In this document: positions 7,254-15,672 of the stretch, piece after piece
Layout: every line of letters starts with the position of its first letter
Numbering within the stretch: position 1 is the first letter of the stretch
Virus record (IMG/VR): IMGVR_UViG_3300031576_000150
Coordinates: 1-40,173 of that record
Reading direction: 5' to 3' (one strand)
Source of the DNA: a virus
Length of the DNA: 40,173 nt
Position numbers and translations under genes: made by a program
The notes under the pieces: generated by a model
Told to the model about the DNA's origin: nothing
Database searches by the model: none
Seen by the model: only the letters and a program-made list of their open reading frames with translations

Positions 7254-8101
7254 GCGTGGCGGCTATGAACTGGGCGCTGGAGCAGCGCGATGTGCCGCCC
7301 GCGGAGCGCTTCGTGCTGCTCGTGCTGGCGAACTTCGCCGACGCCGGCGGGCGCTGCTGGCCGAGCCAGGCGGCGCTGGCGGAGAAGACCGGCTATCCCG
7401 GGCGCTCGATCAAGCGCTATCTGGCGCGCCTGGCGGCGGCGGGCAAGCTTGGCCGCGAGCGCTCGGTGCGCGGCGACGGCCGTTTCGGCGGCACCGTCTA
7501 CCGCCTCGGGCTGTTGCCGCCGGCACCCGAATACGCGCCGGACGACGCCGCGCCAGGGGCCACCATGGCCCCTGGCGATGGGCCTGGACCAGGGGCCACC
7601 ATGGCCCCTGGCGATGGGCCTGGACCAGGGGCCACCATGGCCCCTGGACCAGGGGCCAAAACCGCCGCCACCAGGGGCCAAAACCAGCCGCACCAGGGGC
7701 CAATGGTGGCCCCCGGTAAGAATACTGTTTCCTTAACCGTCAAAGAGAACCGTCAAAAGGAACCATCAAGGACGGTGTGTGCGCGCGAGGCCGGCGCGGC
7801 GCCCAAGGCGCCGGCCTCGGCGCACACGAACGAGCCGCAGGCCTCGGCGCCCGCGGACCAGCCGGCGGCGGGAGCGGGACCGCTATCGGACGGGCAGCGG
7901 GCCAGGCTGGAAAGCGTGCTCGGCAGGGGGGAGTTCGCGGCCTGGTTCGAGGGCTGCCTGTGGGACGCGGGCCGGCGGGCGCTGCTGGCGACGAGCGCGT
8001 TCCGGCGCGACTACATCGCCGTCCAGTTCGGCGGCCGCATCGCGGAGGCGTTCGGTGGCAAGGTCGAGGTCCAGGTCCAGGCCGGGGCGCCGCGCGGCTA
8101 G
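7250..8101 (+). CDS. Replication initiator-like protein (HTH_36 plus DnaA-N-like)
   Basis: The 283-residue product has an N-terminal winged helix (residues 1-88) of the HTH_36 type found in phage and plasmid initiators: CWPSQAALAEKTGYPGRSIK, then RYLARLAAAGKL. A long linker (about 97-165) is encoded by palindromic iterons. The C-terminal segment (about 218-275; LESVLGRGEFAAWFEGCLW, then LATSAFRRDYIAVQFGGRIA) resembles the DnaA N-terminal domain that recruits helicase. As with lambda O, the putative origin lies inside the gene. The ATG is set by an ATGA overlap. Function is inferred from domains and the internal repeats. Confidence 0.75.
   Translation: MSVAAMNWALEQRDVPPAERFVLLVLANFADAGGRCWPSQAALAEKTGYPGRSIKRYLARLAAAGKLGRERSVRGDGRFGGTVYRLGLLPPAPEYAPDDAAPGATMAPGDGPGPGATMAPGDGPGPGATMAPGPGAKTAATRGQNQPHQGPMVAPGKNTVSLTVKENRQKEPSRTVCAREAGAAPKAPASAHTNEPQASAPADQPAAGAGPLSDGQRARLESVLGRGEFAAWFEGCLWDAGRRALLATSAFRRDYIAVQFGGRIAEAFGGKVEVQVQAGAPRG
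7553..7716 (+). repeat. Iteron-like palindromic array within the replication gene
   Basis: Three 23-bp hairpins (7553-7575, 7589-7611, 7625-7647) have the stem CCAGGGGCCA/TGGCCCCTGG and a CCA loop. They repeat with a 36-bp period, each separated from the next by the same 13-bp spacer. Three further CCAGGGGCCA arms follow (7649, 7671, 7693), the last with an imperfect inverse. All lie in the linker between the two domains of the replication protein and are translated as GPGATMAPGD-type repeats. An AT-rich array follows at once. Confidence 0.88.
7735..7773 (+). other. AT-rich 13-mer array, candidate duplex-unwinding element of the origin
   Basis: Three tandem 13-nt units start at 7735, 7748 and 7761, with cores AACCGTCAAA, AACCGTCAAA and AACCATCAAG. 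The surrounding 7717-7770 stretch is clearly AT-rich inside a gene of about 70% G+C. Iterons followed by tandem AT-rich 13-mers is the layout of bacterial oriC and lambda-type origins. The origin function is inferred. Confidence 0.65.
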
Positions 8102-8582
8102 GCGCGCCGACCCGGCGGCGCCGACGCCCGAGCGGCTCGGCCACGACCCGCACGAGCGGGCGGAAATCGTCGATCCGCAAGGGCGGTCGCGGCGCGCCTG
8201 GCGGGCGCTCGACACCGTCGAGCAGATGCGCATTAAGGGCGCCCTCGGCGCGGCGCAGGTCGGCGTCGCCCGCCGCTTCCAGGAGCAGTTCCGCCAGGCG
8301 GGGCTGGATCCGCTGGCGGCCCGCGGCTTCGAGCGCCGCCAGCGCGGCTATGGCGGCGATGAGCGGGCGCTGTCGGCGCGGGAGCGGGTGGCGCGCATGA
8401 TCGCCAAGCTGGGCGGGCACGGCTCGCTCTTGGCGCAGGTGGTGTGGCACGTCCTCGGCGCCTGCGCCACCCTCGAGGAGTGCGCGCGGCGGCTGCAATG
8501 GGGCGGCGGCAGCGTCGGCCGCAAGGCGATCGCCGGGGTGTTGATCGCCGCCCTCGATCTACTAGCGCGCGGGGGGGCTTGA
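8055..8582 (+). CDS. DUF6456-like early protein
   Basis: The 175-residue product has the pattern of DUF6456 proteins: LDTVEQMRIKGALGAAQVGV, then ARRFQEQFRQAG, a conserved helix LLAQVVWHVLGACATLEECA and WGGGSVGRKAIAGVLIAALD. Known relatives occur in alphaproteobacteria and their phages, often as DNA-binding regulators. No ATG fits; GTG at 8055 with GGAGG at 8044-8048 is the best start and overlaps the replication gene by 47 bp. It is the last gene before the terminator at 8636. The function is uncertain. Confidence 0.65.
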   Translation: MARSRSRSRPGRRAARRADPAAPTPERLGHDPHERAEIVDPQGRSRRAWRALDTVEQMRIKGALGAAQVGVARRFQEQFRQAGLDPLAARGFERRQRGYGGDERALSARERVARMIAKLGGHGSLLAQVVWHVLGACATLEECARRLQWGGGSVGRKAIAGVLIAALDLLARGGA

Positions 8583-8635
8583 CATCGATGGCCCACGCAA
8601 CTAAGAATCGCGCCTATTGCGCGAATTGCGCCCGC

Positions 8636-8663
8636 CGCCCGCCCTCCGGCGGGCGTTTTCGTT
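8636..8663 (+). terminator. Rho-independent terminator ending the early region
   Basis: An 8-bp G+C stem (CGCCCGCC at 8636-8643 with GGCGGGCG at 8648-8655) has a CTCC loop and is followed by TTTTCGTT. It stands between the last early gene (stop at 8582) and the HNH/terminase module. It is the only clear intrinsic terminator in the window. Confidence 0.75.
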
Positions 8664-8680
8664 CCCCCACCGAGCCATCA

Positions 8681-9007
8681 ATGCCAACATCGCCACCAGT
8701 GCACCGTCCGGCGGGCTGGAAGAGCGCGGCGGCGCGCGCGGCCGAGCATGACCGCTGGCGCGGCGGATCGGCGGCGCGCGGCTATGGGAGCGCCTGGCAG
8801 AAGCTGCGCCGGGCGGTGCTGGCGGACGAGCCGCTCTGCCGGGCTTGCGCCGCCGCTGGCCGCACGGTCGCCGCCGCCGACGTCGATCACATCATGGCGC
8901 GGGCGCGGGGCGGCACGGACGAGCGGGCGAACTTGCAGCCGCTCTGCCACGCCTGTCACTCGGCGAAGACGCGGCGCGAGGACGGCGGCGGGGGTAGGGG
9001 CGTCTAA
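8681..9007 (+). CDS. HNH endonuclease next to terminase
   Basis: The 108-residue protein has a YGSAWQKLRRAVL segment, a zinc knuckle (Cys53, Cys56, then Cys89, Cys92) and the HNH core VDHIMARARGGTDERANLQPLCHACHSAKT (His70, Asn84, His93). Small HNH proteins just before the terminase genes are characteristic of HK97-type phages, where the family can work with terminase in DNA cleavage at cos. I chose the ATG at 8681, just after the terminator; an in-frame ATG at 8588 would put the terminator inside the gene. Confidence 0.88.
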   Translation: MPTSPPVHRPAGWKSAAARAAEHDRWRGGSAARGYGSAWQKLRRAVLADEPLCRACAAAGRTVAAADVDHIMARARGGTDERANLQPLCHACHSAKTRREDGGGGRGV

Positions 9008-9092
9008 TCCCTGGAGCCGCTACTGCCTAGACCGTGGGACAATCGGGAAAGCGGGGCCGCGAAATTCGGCGGAAATTATTTCAGGGGCGGGA

Positions 9093-9689
9093 ATGGCCAG
9101 GCGCGGACGGAAGCCCAATCCGGCGGCGGTCGACCTGTTGCGCGGGCACGCCGGCAAGCGCAAGCGCAAGCCGATCGACACGGCGGCGCCGGCGGCGGGC
9201 GAGCCGGCGAGCGATTCGCTCCGCGTGGCGAGCCTCAAGGTCCCGCCGCCGCCGGCGCATCTCGACGCGCTGGCCAAGGCCGAATGGCGCCGCCTCGCGC
9301 ACGAGCTGACGCGCCGGGGCTGCCTGCGCAACCTCGATCTCAGCGTGTTCGAGGGGCATTGCGCGAACTATTCCCGCTGGCGCGCCGCGCTCGCCGCGGC
9401 CGCGGCCCACGGCCTGACCTACGAGCGTAACGGCGTGGTGCGCATGCGCCCGGAAATCCGCATCGCCGCCGACTGCGAAAAGCGGCTGCTGGCGTTCGCC
9501 GGCGACTACGGCATGACGCCGGCGGCGCGCGCCCGCGTCGCGCACGTCACCGGCGAGGGCAAGCAGCTGCCGCTGCCGGGACTGGAACCGCCGGCGCCGG
9601 CGCCGGCGCCGAATCCGGCCGCGCCGCCGGGGCCGCGCGATCTCAACCAGGTGAGCGACGATGAATTCCGCCGCGGCCCTCCGCATTGA
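9093..9689 (+). CDS. terS: Terminase small subunit, P27 family
   Basis: The 198-residue product starts MARRGRKPNPAAVDLLRGHA, the typical N-terminus of the P27/Terminase_4 family. A middle segment, AKAEWRRLAHELTRRGCL, is followed by LSVFEGHCANYSRWRAA, and the C-terminus is a Pro-rich linker. The subunit recognises phage DNA and delivers it to the large subunit for packaging. Its end overlaps the large subunit start by 29 bp. The 85 bp before the start (9008-9092) hold no gene and are one candidate area for the packaging site. Confidence 0.9.
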   Translation: MARRGRKPNPAAVDLLRGHAGKRKRKPIDTAAPAAGEPASDSLRVASLKVPPPPAHLDALAKAEWRRLAHELTRRGCLRNLDLSVFEGHCANYSRWRAALAAAAAHGLTYERNGVVRMRPEIRIAADCEKRLLAFAGDYGMTPAARARVAHVTGEGKQLPLPGLEPPAPAPAPNPAAPPGPRDLNQVSDDEFRRGPPH

Positions 9690-11388
9690 CGACCCCGCCC
9701 CGCCCGCCGGCGATGGCGGCCCCGCCGCCCCGGCGGCCGCGATCGAGGCCTGGGTCGCGGCGACGCAACTGCCCGGCGACCGCTTCGACGCCGCCGCCGC
9801 CGCCCACGCCGAGTCCTTCTTTCCCCGTTTCCTGCGCCACACCAAGGGCCGCTGGGCGGGGCGGCCGTTCGCGCTCCTGCCCTGGCAGCGGGCGGTGGTC
9901 AGGGCGGCGTTCGGCTGGAAGCGCGCCGACGGCACGCGCCGCTTCCGCCGCGTCTATCTTTTCGTCGGCCGCAAGAACGGCAAGACCGCCTTCGCCGCCG
10001 GCCTGGCGCTCTATCTCGCCTTTTTCGCCGGCGAGGCGGGGGCCGAGGTCTACTGCGCCGCCACCATCACCAAGCAGGCGCTGATCGTCTTCAACGAGGC
10101 GGCGCGCATGCGCGCGCTCTCGCCCTTCATGAAGGCCTTCACCCTCGCCTTCAAGTTCAACCTCAACGACCCCGAATCCTTCTCCAAGCTCGAGGTCCTC
10201 TCCGCCGAGAGCGGCACCAAGGACGGCCTCAACGTCTCCGGCTTCATCGGCGACGAGATCCACGCCTGGCGCGACCGCAACCTCTACGACGTGCTCGCCA
10301 CCGCCACCGGCGCCCGCGCCCAGCCGCTGGAGATCTACCTCACCACCGCCGGCGAGGACATGAACAGCCTCTGGGGCGAGATGCATGAGCACGCGCTCGA
10401 GGTGGCCGCGCGCCGGCGCGCCGACCACGGCCTGCTGCCGGTGCTCTTCGCCGCCGACCCCAACGACGACCCCTTCGACGAGCGCGTGTGGCCGAAGGCG
10501 AACCCGAGCCTGAACGAAACCATTTCCATCGACTACCTGCGCGAAAAGGCCCGCCAGGCCCGCCAGCTGCCGCGCCACCTCAACGCCTTCAAGCGCCTGC
10601 ACCTCAACATCCCGACCGAGCAGCACACGCTTTGGCTGCCCATGGACAAGTGGGACGCCTGCGGCCGCGGCGCCGAATCGGTGACGCTCGAGGCGCTGGC
10701 AGGGCGCCCCTGTTGGGGCGGCTTCGACCTCTCCGCCGTCGCCGACCTCACGGCGCTGGCGCTGGTCTTCGACCGCCCGGGCTCGGACGCCGTCGACCTT
10801 TGGGCGCATTTCTGGCTGCCGCGCGAAGGCCTGGCCGAGCGCGTCGCGCGCGACGGCGTGCCCTTGGACGAATGGGCGCGGCGGGGCTTCATCACCTTGA
10901 CCGAGGGCAACGTGGTCGACTACGCGGCGCTGCGCCTGATGATCTCCGGCGTGGCCGAGGGCGCCGACGCCGCCGCCCGCGACGCCTTCGCCCGGGCGGC
11001 GCTGGCCAGCCGCGTGCAACTGCGCGAGATCGCCCGCGACCGCTGGAACGCGACCTATCTCACCACGCAACTCATGGGCGACGGCGTCGCCATGGTCGAG
11101 TTCGGCCAGGGCTTCGCCTCCATGTCGGCGCCGGCCAAGCACTTCGAGAAGCTGGTGCTGGAGGGGAAATTGAACCACGGCGGCAACCCGGTGCTGCGCT
11201 GGATGGCCCAGCACGCCGCCGTCGCCCAGGACCCAGCCGGCAACCTGAAGCCGGTGAAGCCCGACCGCCGGCAATCGAAGGCGCGCATCGACGGCATCGT
11301 CGCCGCCGTCATGGCCCTGGGCCGCGCCATCGCCGACGGCGCGCCGGGGCCCTCGGTCTACGAACAGCGGGGAGTGCTGGTGCTGTGA
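9661..11388 (+). CDS. terL: Terminase large subunit, HK97/P27 type
   Basis: The product is 575 residues, full length for Terminase_1. The ATPase has the Walker A variant GRKNGKT (residues 103-109) and Walker B GFIGDE (194-199), with a C-motif-like region around LEIYLTTAGED. The nuclease part begins at WGGFDLSAVADLTAL (first acidic residue of the RNase H-like site). The ATG at 9661 lies inside the small subunit gene, a usual arrangement. It is the ATP-driven packaging motor and genome cutter. Confidence 0.95.
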   Translation: MNSAAALRIDDPAPPAGDGGPAAPAAAIEAWVAATQLPGDRFDAAAAAHAESFFPRFLRHTKGRWAGRPFALLPWQRAVVRAAFGWKRADGTRRFRRVYLFVGRKNGKTAFAAGLALYLAFFAGEAGAEVYCAATITKQALIVFNEAARMRALSPFMKAFTLAFKFNLNDPESFSKLEVLSAESGTKDGLNVSGFIGDEIHAWRDRNLYDVLATATGARAQPLEIYLTTAGEDMNSLWGEMHEHALEVAARRRADHGLLPVLFAADPNDDPFDERVWPKANPSLNETISIDYLREKARQARQLPRHLNAFKRLHLNIPTEQHTLWLPMDKWDACGRGAESVTLEALAGRPCWGGFDLSAVADLTALALVFDRPGSDAVDLWAHFWLPREGLAERVARDGVPLDEWARRGFITLTEGNVVDYAALRLMISGVAEGADAAARDAFARAALASRVQLREIARDRWNATYLTTQLMGDGVAMVEFGQGFASMSAPAKHFEKLVLEGKLNHGGNPVLRWMAQHAAVAQDPAGNLKPVKPDRRQSKARIDGIVAAVMALGRAIADGAPGPSVYEQRGVLVL

Positions 11389-12611
11389 ACTGGCTGCGCC
11401 GCCTCCTCGCTCGCTCGCTGGAAAACCCAGCCACCAGCCTCGCCAACCCGGCCGCCTGGCTGGCGGCGTTGGGCGGCGGCGCCACCGCCAGCGGCGTCGC
11501 GGTGGGCGAGCAGGGCGCCCTCAAATCGTCGGCGGTGTTCGCCTGCGTGCGCGTGCTGTCGGAAACCGTCGCCTCGCTGCCGCTAATTGTTTATCGCAAG
11601 TCCGGCGGGGAGAAGAACGCCGCGCCCGGCCATCCGCTGAACGCGCTGCTGCACGACGCGCCGAACGAGGCGATGACCTCGTTTACTTTCCGGGAGACGC
11701 TCACCGCGCACGTCGCGACCTGGGGCAACGGGTACGCCGTGATCGAGCGCAACGGCGCCGGCCGCACAGTGGCTCTGCTCCCGCTGCTGCCAGATCGCAC
11801 GCGGCCGACGCGCGTCCAGGGGCGTATTGTTTACCGAACGCGGACCGAGCGCGGCGAGATCGAACTCGAACCCGATGACGTTCTGCACATCCCCGGCCTC
11901 GGCTTCGACGGGCTGGTGGGCTATTCGGTGATCGGCATGGCCCGCCAGGCGGTGGGCCTGGCGCTGGCGACCGAGGAATTCGGCGCCCGCTTCTTCGCCA
12001 ACAACGCCCGCCCCGGCGCCGTGCTCGAGCACCCGGGCAAGCTCGGCGAGGGGGCGCGCAAGAACCTGGCCGAGAGCGTCATCGACCCCCTGCGCGGCCT
12101 CGCCAATGCCCACAAGGTGGCGGTGCTGGAGGAGGGCATGAAGCTGCACGAGGTCGGCATTCCGCCCGAGGACGCGCAGTTCCTGCAGACCCGCAAGTTC
12201 CAGACCGCCGAAATCGCCCGCATCTTCCGCGTGCCACCGCATTTGATCGGCGACCTGGAAAAAGCCACCTTCAGCAACATTGAGCACCAGTCGATCGAGT
12301 TCGTCGTGCACACCATCCGCCCCTGGCTCGTGCGCTGGGAGCAGGAATTGATGCGGAAACTGTTCGCGGGCGACCCGCTGCATTTCCCCGAATTCAAGAT
12401 CGACGGCCTGCTGCGCGGCGACATCAAGAGCCGGTACGAGGCGTACGCCACCGGCATCAACGCCGGGTTCGTCACCCGCAACGAGGCGCGGGCGCTGGAA
12501 AACCTCAATCCGATTGATGGCCTCGACGCGCCGCTGGTCCCGTTGAATATGACGCCCGCCCCGGACGGCGGGCAAACGAAAGGAACGTCGGATGCCGCCA
12601 ATGCCGCCTGA
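11385..12611 (+). CDS. Portal protein, HK97 family
   Basis: The 408-residue product starts with GTG (GTGA overlap with terminase). Typical blocks are SSAVFACVRVLSETVASLPL, YRKSGGEKNAAPGHPL, NEAMTSFTFRETL, GNGYAVIERNGAG, DVLHIPGLGFDGLVGYS and FRVPPHLIGDLEKATFSNIE. It forms the dodecameric ring at the capsid vertex through which DNA passes. The last 40 residues (TRNEARALENLNPIDGLDAP) are also family-typical. Confidence 0.95.
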   Translation: MNWLRRLLARSLENPATSLANPAAWLAALGGGATASGVAVGEQGALKSSAVFACVRVLSETVASLPLIVYRKSGGEKNAAPGHPLNALLHDAPNEAMTSFTFRETLTAHVATWGNGYAVIERNGAGRTVALLPLLPDRTRPTRVQGRIVYRTRTERGEIELEPDDVLHIPGLGFDGLVGYSVIGMARQAVGLALATEEFGARFFANNARPGAVLEHPGKLGEGARKNLAESVIDPLRGLANAHKVAVLEEGMKLHEVGIPPEDAQFLQTRKFQTAEIARIFRVPPHLIGDLEKATFSNIEHQSIEFVVHTIRPWLVRWEQELMRKLFAGDPLHFPEFKIDGLLRGDIKSRYEAYATGINAGFVTRNEARALENLNPIDGLDAPLVPLNMTPAPDGGQTKGTSDAANAA

Positions 12612-13191
12612 CGCCGGCCAGCGCGAAACCCGCTCCGGCGGCGCCGCCGCGATGACGAACGCCGAAGGCGAGCAGATGCGCGTGACCGGGCACGCGGCGG
12701 TGTTCAATGTCGTCGCCGATCTGGGGTATTTCCGGGAACAGATCGCGCCGGGCGCCTTCGCCGCCGCCATCGCCGATGACGATGTGCGCGCCCTGATCGA
12801 CCACGACGCGCGGTTGCTGATCGGGCGCAATCGCAGCGGCACGCTCAAGCTGTCTGAGGATACTGTTGGCCTAGCGGTCGATATCGCTTTGCCGGGCACG
12901 CAATACGCCCGCGACCTCGCCGAGGTCATGCGCCGCGGCGACATGACGCAGATGTCGTTCGGCTTCGCGACGCTGGATGAGGTGTGGGAAAAAAAGGATG
13001 GCGTGCCGCTGCGGACCATCAAGCGCGCCAAGCTGTTCGACGTTTCGGTCGTGGCGTTCCCGGCCTACCCGCAAACCGACGCGGTGCTGCGTTCGCTGGC
13101 GCCGACCAGCCGCGCGCGCCTAGAGGCGCTGGCGGCCCCGCCGGTCCACCAGCGCCGCCGCCTGCGCTTGGCGCTGGCGCAACGCAGCTAA
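12592..13191 (+). CDS. HK97-type prohead protease
   Basis: The 199-residue product fits the U35 prohead protease family. It contains RVTGHAAVFNVVADLGYFRE, the His region ALIDHDARLLIGR (His71), the Ser region MTQMSFGFATLDE (Ser122) and LFDVSVVAFPAYPQTDAVLR. It cleaves the capsid scaffold domain and itself during maturation. Its start at 12592 overlaps the portal end and has AAAGGAA upstream. The residues named are assigned by position in the family, not by structure. Confidence 0.93.
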   Translation: MPPMPPDAGQRETRSGGAAAMTNAEGEQMRVTGHAAVFNVVADLGYFREQIAPGAFAAAIADDDVRALIDHDARLLIGRNRSGTLKLSEDTVGLAVDIALPGTQYARDLAEVMRRGDMTQMSFGFATLDEVWEKKDGVPLRTIKRAKLFDVSVVAFPAYPQTDAVLRSLAPTSRARLEALAAPPVHQRRRLRLALAQRS

Positions 13192-13259
13192 TCCGATTCC
13201 GCGCCGGCATGACGCCGGCCGGCCCCGCCGCCTCGCGCGGCCAGAGAAGGAGAAACCGC

Positions 13260-14504
13260 ATGACTGCTCTCGCCTTGCGCGCCCAGCGCGCGAAGATCGT
13301 CGCCGAGGCGCGCGACATCCTCAACAAGGAGACGGTGACGGCCGAGGACGAGGCCGCCTTCGACAGGGCCATGGACGCCGCCGACGCCCTGGTGCCGCGC
13401 ATCGAGGCGCTGGAACGGCGCGCCGAGCGCCAGGCCGGGGCCGAGGCCGAGCTGGCGCGGGTGCTGCCGGCGCCCGCCGGGCGCGGCGACAGCGAGTCGC
13501 CGCCGCCGGCGGCGGCGGCGGGCGAAGGCGGCGCCTTCCGCGCCTGGCTGCGCGGCGGCCTGGCGGCGCTGGCGCCTGAGCAACGCGCCGACATGGCCGC
13601 GCGCCAGGCGGCGCTGCCGGCCGAACTACGCGCCCAGGGCATAGCCACCGGCGCCGCCGGCGGCTTCATGGTGCCGCAGGACTTCCGCGCCGTGCTGGAA
13701 AAGGCCATGCTCGCCTTCGGCGGCATGCGCGAGGCGGCGACGGTGATCCGCACCTCGACCGGCGCGGCGCTGCCCATGCCGACGGTGAACGACACCGCCC
13801 AGACCGGCGCGCTCCTGGCGGAAAACACCGCCACCGCCGAGCAGGACGTGACCTTCGGCGCCGTCACCCTCGACAGCTTCATGTACACGTCCAAGCTGGT
13901 GCGGGTGTCGCTGCAGCTGCTGCAGGACGAGGCCTTCCCCGCCGACACCTGGCTGGCGGGGCTCTTGGGCGAGCGCCTCGGGCGCATCACCAACGCGCAC
14001 TTCACCACCGGCACCGGCTCCGGCCAGCCCAACGGCGTCGTCACCGCCTCGACGCTGGGCAAGACCGGGCTCGCCGGCCAGACCCTCTCGATCATCTTCG
14101 ACGACCTGGTCGACCTGGAGCACAGCGTCGATCCCAACTACCGCCGCGGCGCCCGCTTCATGATGCACGATTCGTCCCTCAAGGTGGTGAAGAAGCTGAA
14201 GGACAGCCAGAACCGCCCCTTGTGGCTGCCGGGCCTCGCCACCCGCGAGCCCGACACGATTTTGGGCTACGGCTTCACCGTCAACCAGGACGTGGCGGTG
14301 ATGGCGGCCAACGCCAAGTCGGTGCTCTTCGGCGACTTCACCAAGTACGTCATCCGCTCGGTGCTCGACATCCAGATGATGCGCCTGGTCGAGCGCTACG
14401 CGGACCTCCTGCAGGTGGGCTTCCTCGCCTTCCTGCGCGAGGACGGCGACCTGCTCAACGCCGGCACGAATCCGGTCAAGCATTACGCCAACTCGGCCAC
14501 CTGA
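13260..14504 (+). CDS. Major capsid protein, HK97 fold
   Basis: The 414-residue product has AAGGAG just before the ATG. Residues 1-125 form a charged coiled-coil delta/scaffold region. The mature fold starts around GIATGAAGGFMVPQDFRAVL and continues with REAATVIRTSTGAALPMPTV, TSKLVRVSLQLLQDEAF, GTGSGQPNGVVTAS and PDTILGYGFTVNQDV, and ends with IRSVLDIQMMRLVERYAD. It is the main shell subunit, processed by the upstream protease. Confidence 0.96.
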   Translation: MTALALRAQRAKIVAEARDILNKETVTAEDEAAFDRAMDAADALVPRIEALERRAERQAGAEAELARVLPAPAGRGDSESPPPAAAAGEGGAFRAWLRGGLAALAPEQRADMAARQAALPAELRAQGIATGAAGGFMVPQDFRAVLEKAMLAFGGMREAATVIRTSTGAALPMPTVNDTAQTGALLAENTATAEQDVTFGAVTLDSFMYTSKLVRVSLQLLQDEAFPADTWLAGLLGERLGRITNAHFTTGTGSGQPNGVVTASTLGKTGLAGQTLSIIFDDLVDLEHSVDPNYRRGARFMMHDSSLKVVKKLKDSQNRPLWLPGLATREPDTILGYGFTVNQDVAVMAANAKSVLFGDFTKYVIRSVLDIQMMRLVERYADLLQVGFLAFLREDGDLLNAGTNPVKHYANSAT

Positions 14505-14511
14505 GGCGGCG

Positions 14512-14733
14512 GTGCGGATCCGCAACCTGGTGTCCTGGTCGGGGCCGAACTTCGACTACGGCCCCGGCGACGTCCTCGAGGTGGCGGACGCGGTGGCCCA
14601 GGCGCGCATCGTCCACGGCCTGGCCGAGCCGGTGGCGGCTGAAGCCGCCGCCCTCGCCCCGCCCGAGCGGGCGGCCAGGCCGCCGCCCCGCCGCCGTCCG
14701 CCGGCCCGCGCAGCGATAAAGGGATCGTCATGA
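14512..14733 (+). CDS. Small head-region protein
   Basis: The 73 residues begin with GTG and read IRNLVSWSGPNFDYGPGDVL, then EVADAVAQARIVHGLAEPV, a pattern seen in short proteins directly after capsid genes in HK97-type phages. The C-terminus is a basic, Pro-rich tail. The function is unknown; a connector or decoration role is only suggested by position. It ends on an ATGA overlap with the next gene. Confidence 0.7.
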   Translation: MRIRNLVSWSGPNFDYGPGDVLEVADAVAQARIVHGLAEPVAAEAAALAPPERAARPPPRRRPPARAAIKGSS

Positions 14734-15185
14734 AGCTGAAACGCGTCTACAAGCCCGACCCGGCGGCCGGCGAAGGCCGCCCGCCGGGGCCGGACCCGGC
14801 CGAGATCAGGGCGCGGCGCGCGCTGGGCGAGATCCCGCGCCGGGAGGCAGAGCGCGCGCTCGGCCTGGTCCTCGACCACGTCGCCGTGCTGCGCGCCAAG
14901 GCCCGGCAGAATTTCTCCACCAAACTGGTCGAGCAGGGGGTGGTCGAGGGCTGGCTGACGGCGGGGCGCGGGCTGATCGTCCTGCACGGCCCGCCCGAGA
15001 CCGCCTACCGCGTCCGGCGCGGGCCCGGGCATTACTGCCGACATTGCGGCGACGCCCTCGAGGGCGAGGCGGCGGCCCGCGCCCACGTCGCCGCCGCCCA
15101 TGCCGGCCAGGCCTCGCCCGACCCGGCCCATCCCGGCGGCTACGAGCGCCTGAACCATTTCGAGGGCGAGAAGGTGGAGGACTGA
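14730..15185 (+). CDS. Hypothetical virion-region protein with C2H2-like finger
   Basis: The 151-residue product has a helical centre (REAERALGLVLDHVAVLRAK) and a C-terminal C-x2-C...H-x4-H pattern (YCRHCGDALEGEAAARAHVAAAH, split by 12 or more residues) that resembles a zinc finger. I do not recognise the family. It lies between the capsid and other head genes, with ATGA coupling upstream and a 3-bp gap before the next gene. Confidence 0.65.
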   Translation: MKLKRVYKPDPAAGEGRPPGPDPAEIRARRALGEIPRREAERALGLVLDHVAVLRAKARQNFSTKLVEQGVVEGWLTAGRGLIVLHGPPETAYRVRRGPGHYCRHCGDALEGEAAARAHVAAAHAGQASPDPAHPGGYERLNHFEGEKVED

Positions 15186-15188
15186 GCG

Positions 15189-15662
15189 ATGGCCAACCAG
15201 GTGTTCAACATCGCCCTCGGCCGCGTCGCCGAGTTCTATGTCCGCATCGACGGCAACGACCCCGCCAACTCCGCCTTCATCGTCGCCGTGCTGGCCACCG
15301 CCGGCATCGAATCCGACGCCGTGCTCAAGGACAAGGACACGCTGGCCGACGTCGTCGCCGGCGCCACCAACGAGGTCACCAACTCGGGCTACGTGCGCAA
15401 GACGCTGACCGACGCCGACCTGGTGGCCTTCGCCCCCGACGACACCAACGACCGCGTCGACCTCGACATCCCCGACCAGACCTGGACGGCGGTGGCGGCC
15501 GGCGACGGCTGGAACGACGTCGTCATCGCCTATGACGGCGACACCACCGCCGGCACCGACGCCAACATCGTCCCCTGCACGCTGCACGATTTCGTCCTCA
15601 CGCCGGACGGCTCCGACTTGACCGCGCAGATCGCCGCCGCCGGCTTCTTCCGCGCCTCGTGA
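15189..15662 (+). CDS. Putative virion structural protein
   Basis: The 157-residue acidic protein is rich in beta-type segments (NIALGRVAEFYVRIDGNDPA, AFIVAVLATAGIESDAVLKD, DVVIAYDGDTT). This protein type is found next to head genes in siphoviruses of G+C-rich hosts. No enzymatic motif is visible. A capsid decoration or other head role is a reasonable guess from position. Confidence 0.65.
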   Translation: MANQVFNIALGRVAEFYVRIDGNDPANSAFIVAVLATAGIESDAVLKDKDTLADVVAGATNEVTNSGYVRKTLTDADLVAFAPDDTNDRVDLDIPDQTWTAVAAGDGWNDVVIAYDGDTTAGTDANIVPCTLHDFVLTPDGSDLTAQIAAAGFFRAS

Positions 15663-15672
15663 GCGGGACGGC

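Noticed and set aside
7553-7716. CRISPR array
   Set aside because: The repeats are 23-bp hairpins with a constant 13-bp spacer, not unique spacers, and no cas genes are present. They lie in a coding sequence and fit iterons better.
8588-8680. N-terminal extension of the terminase-linked HNH protein from ATG 8588
   Set aside because: The extension would be encoded by a strong terminator hairpin with a T tract, and the usual family N-terminus starts near 8681.
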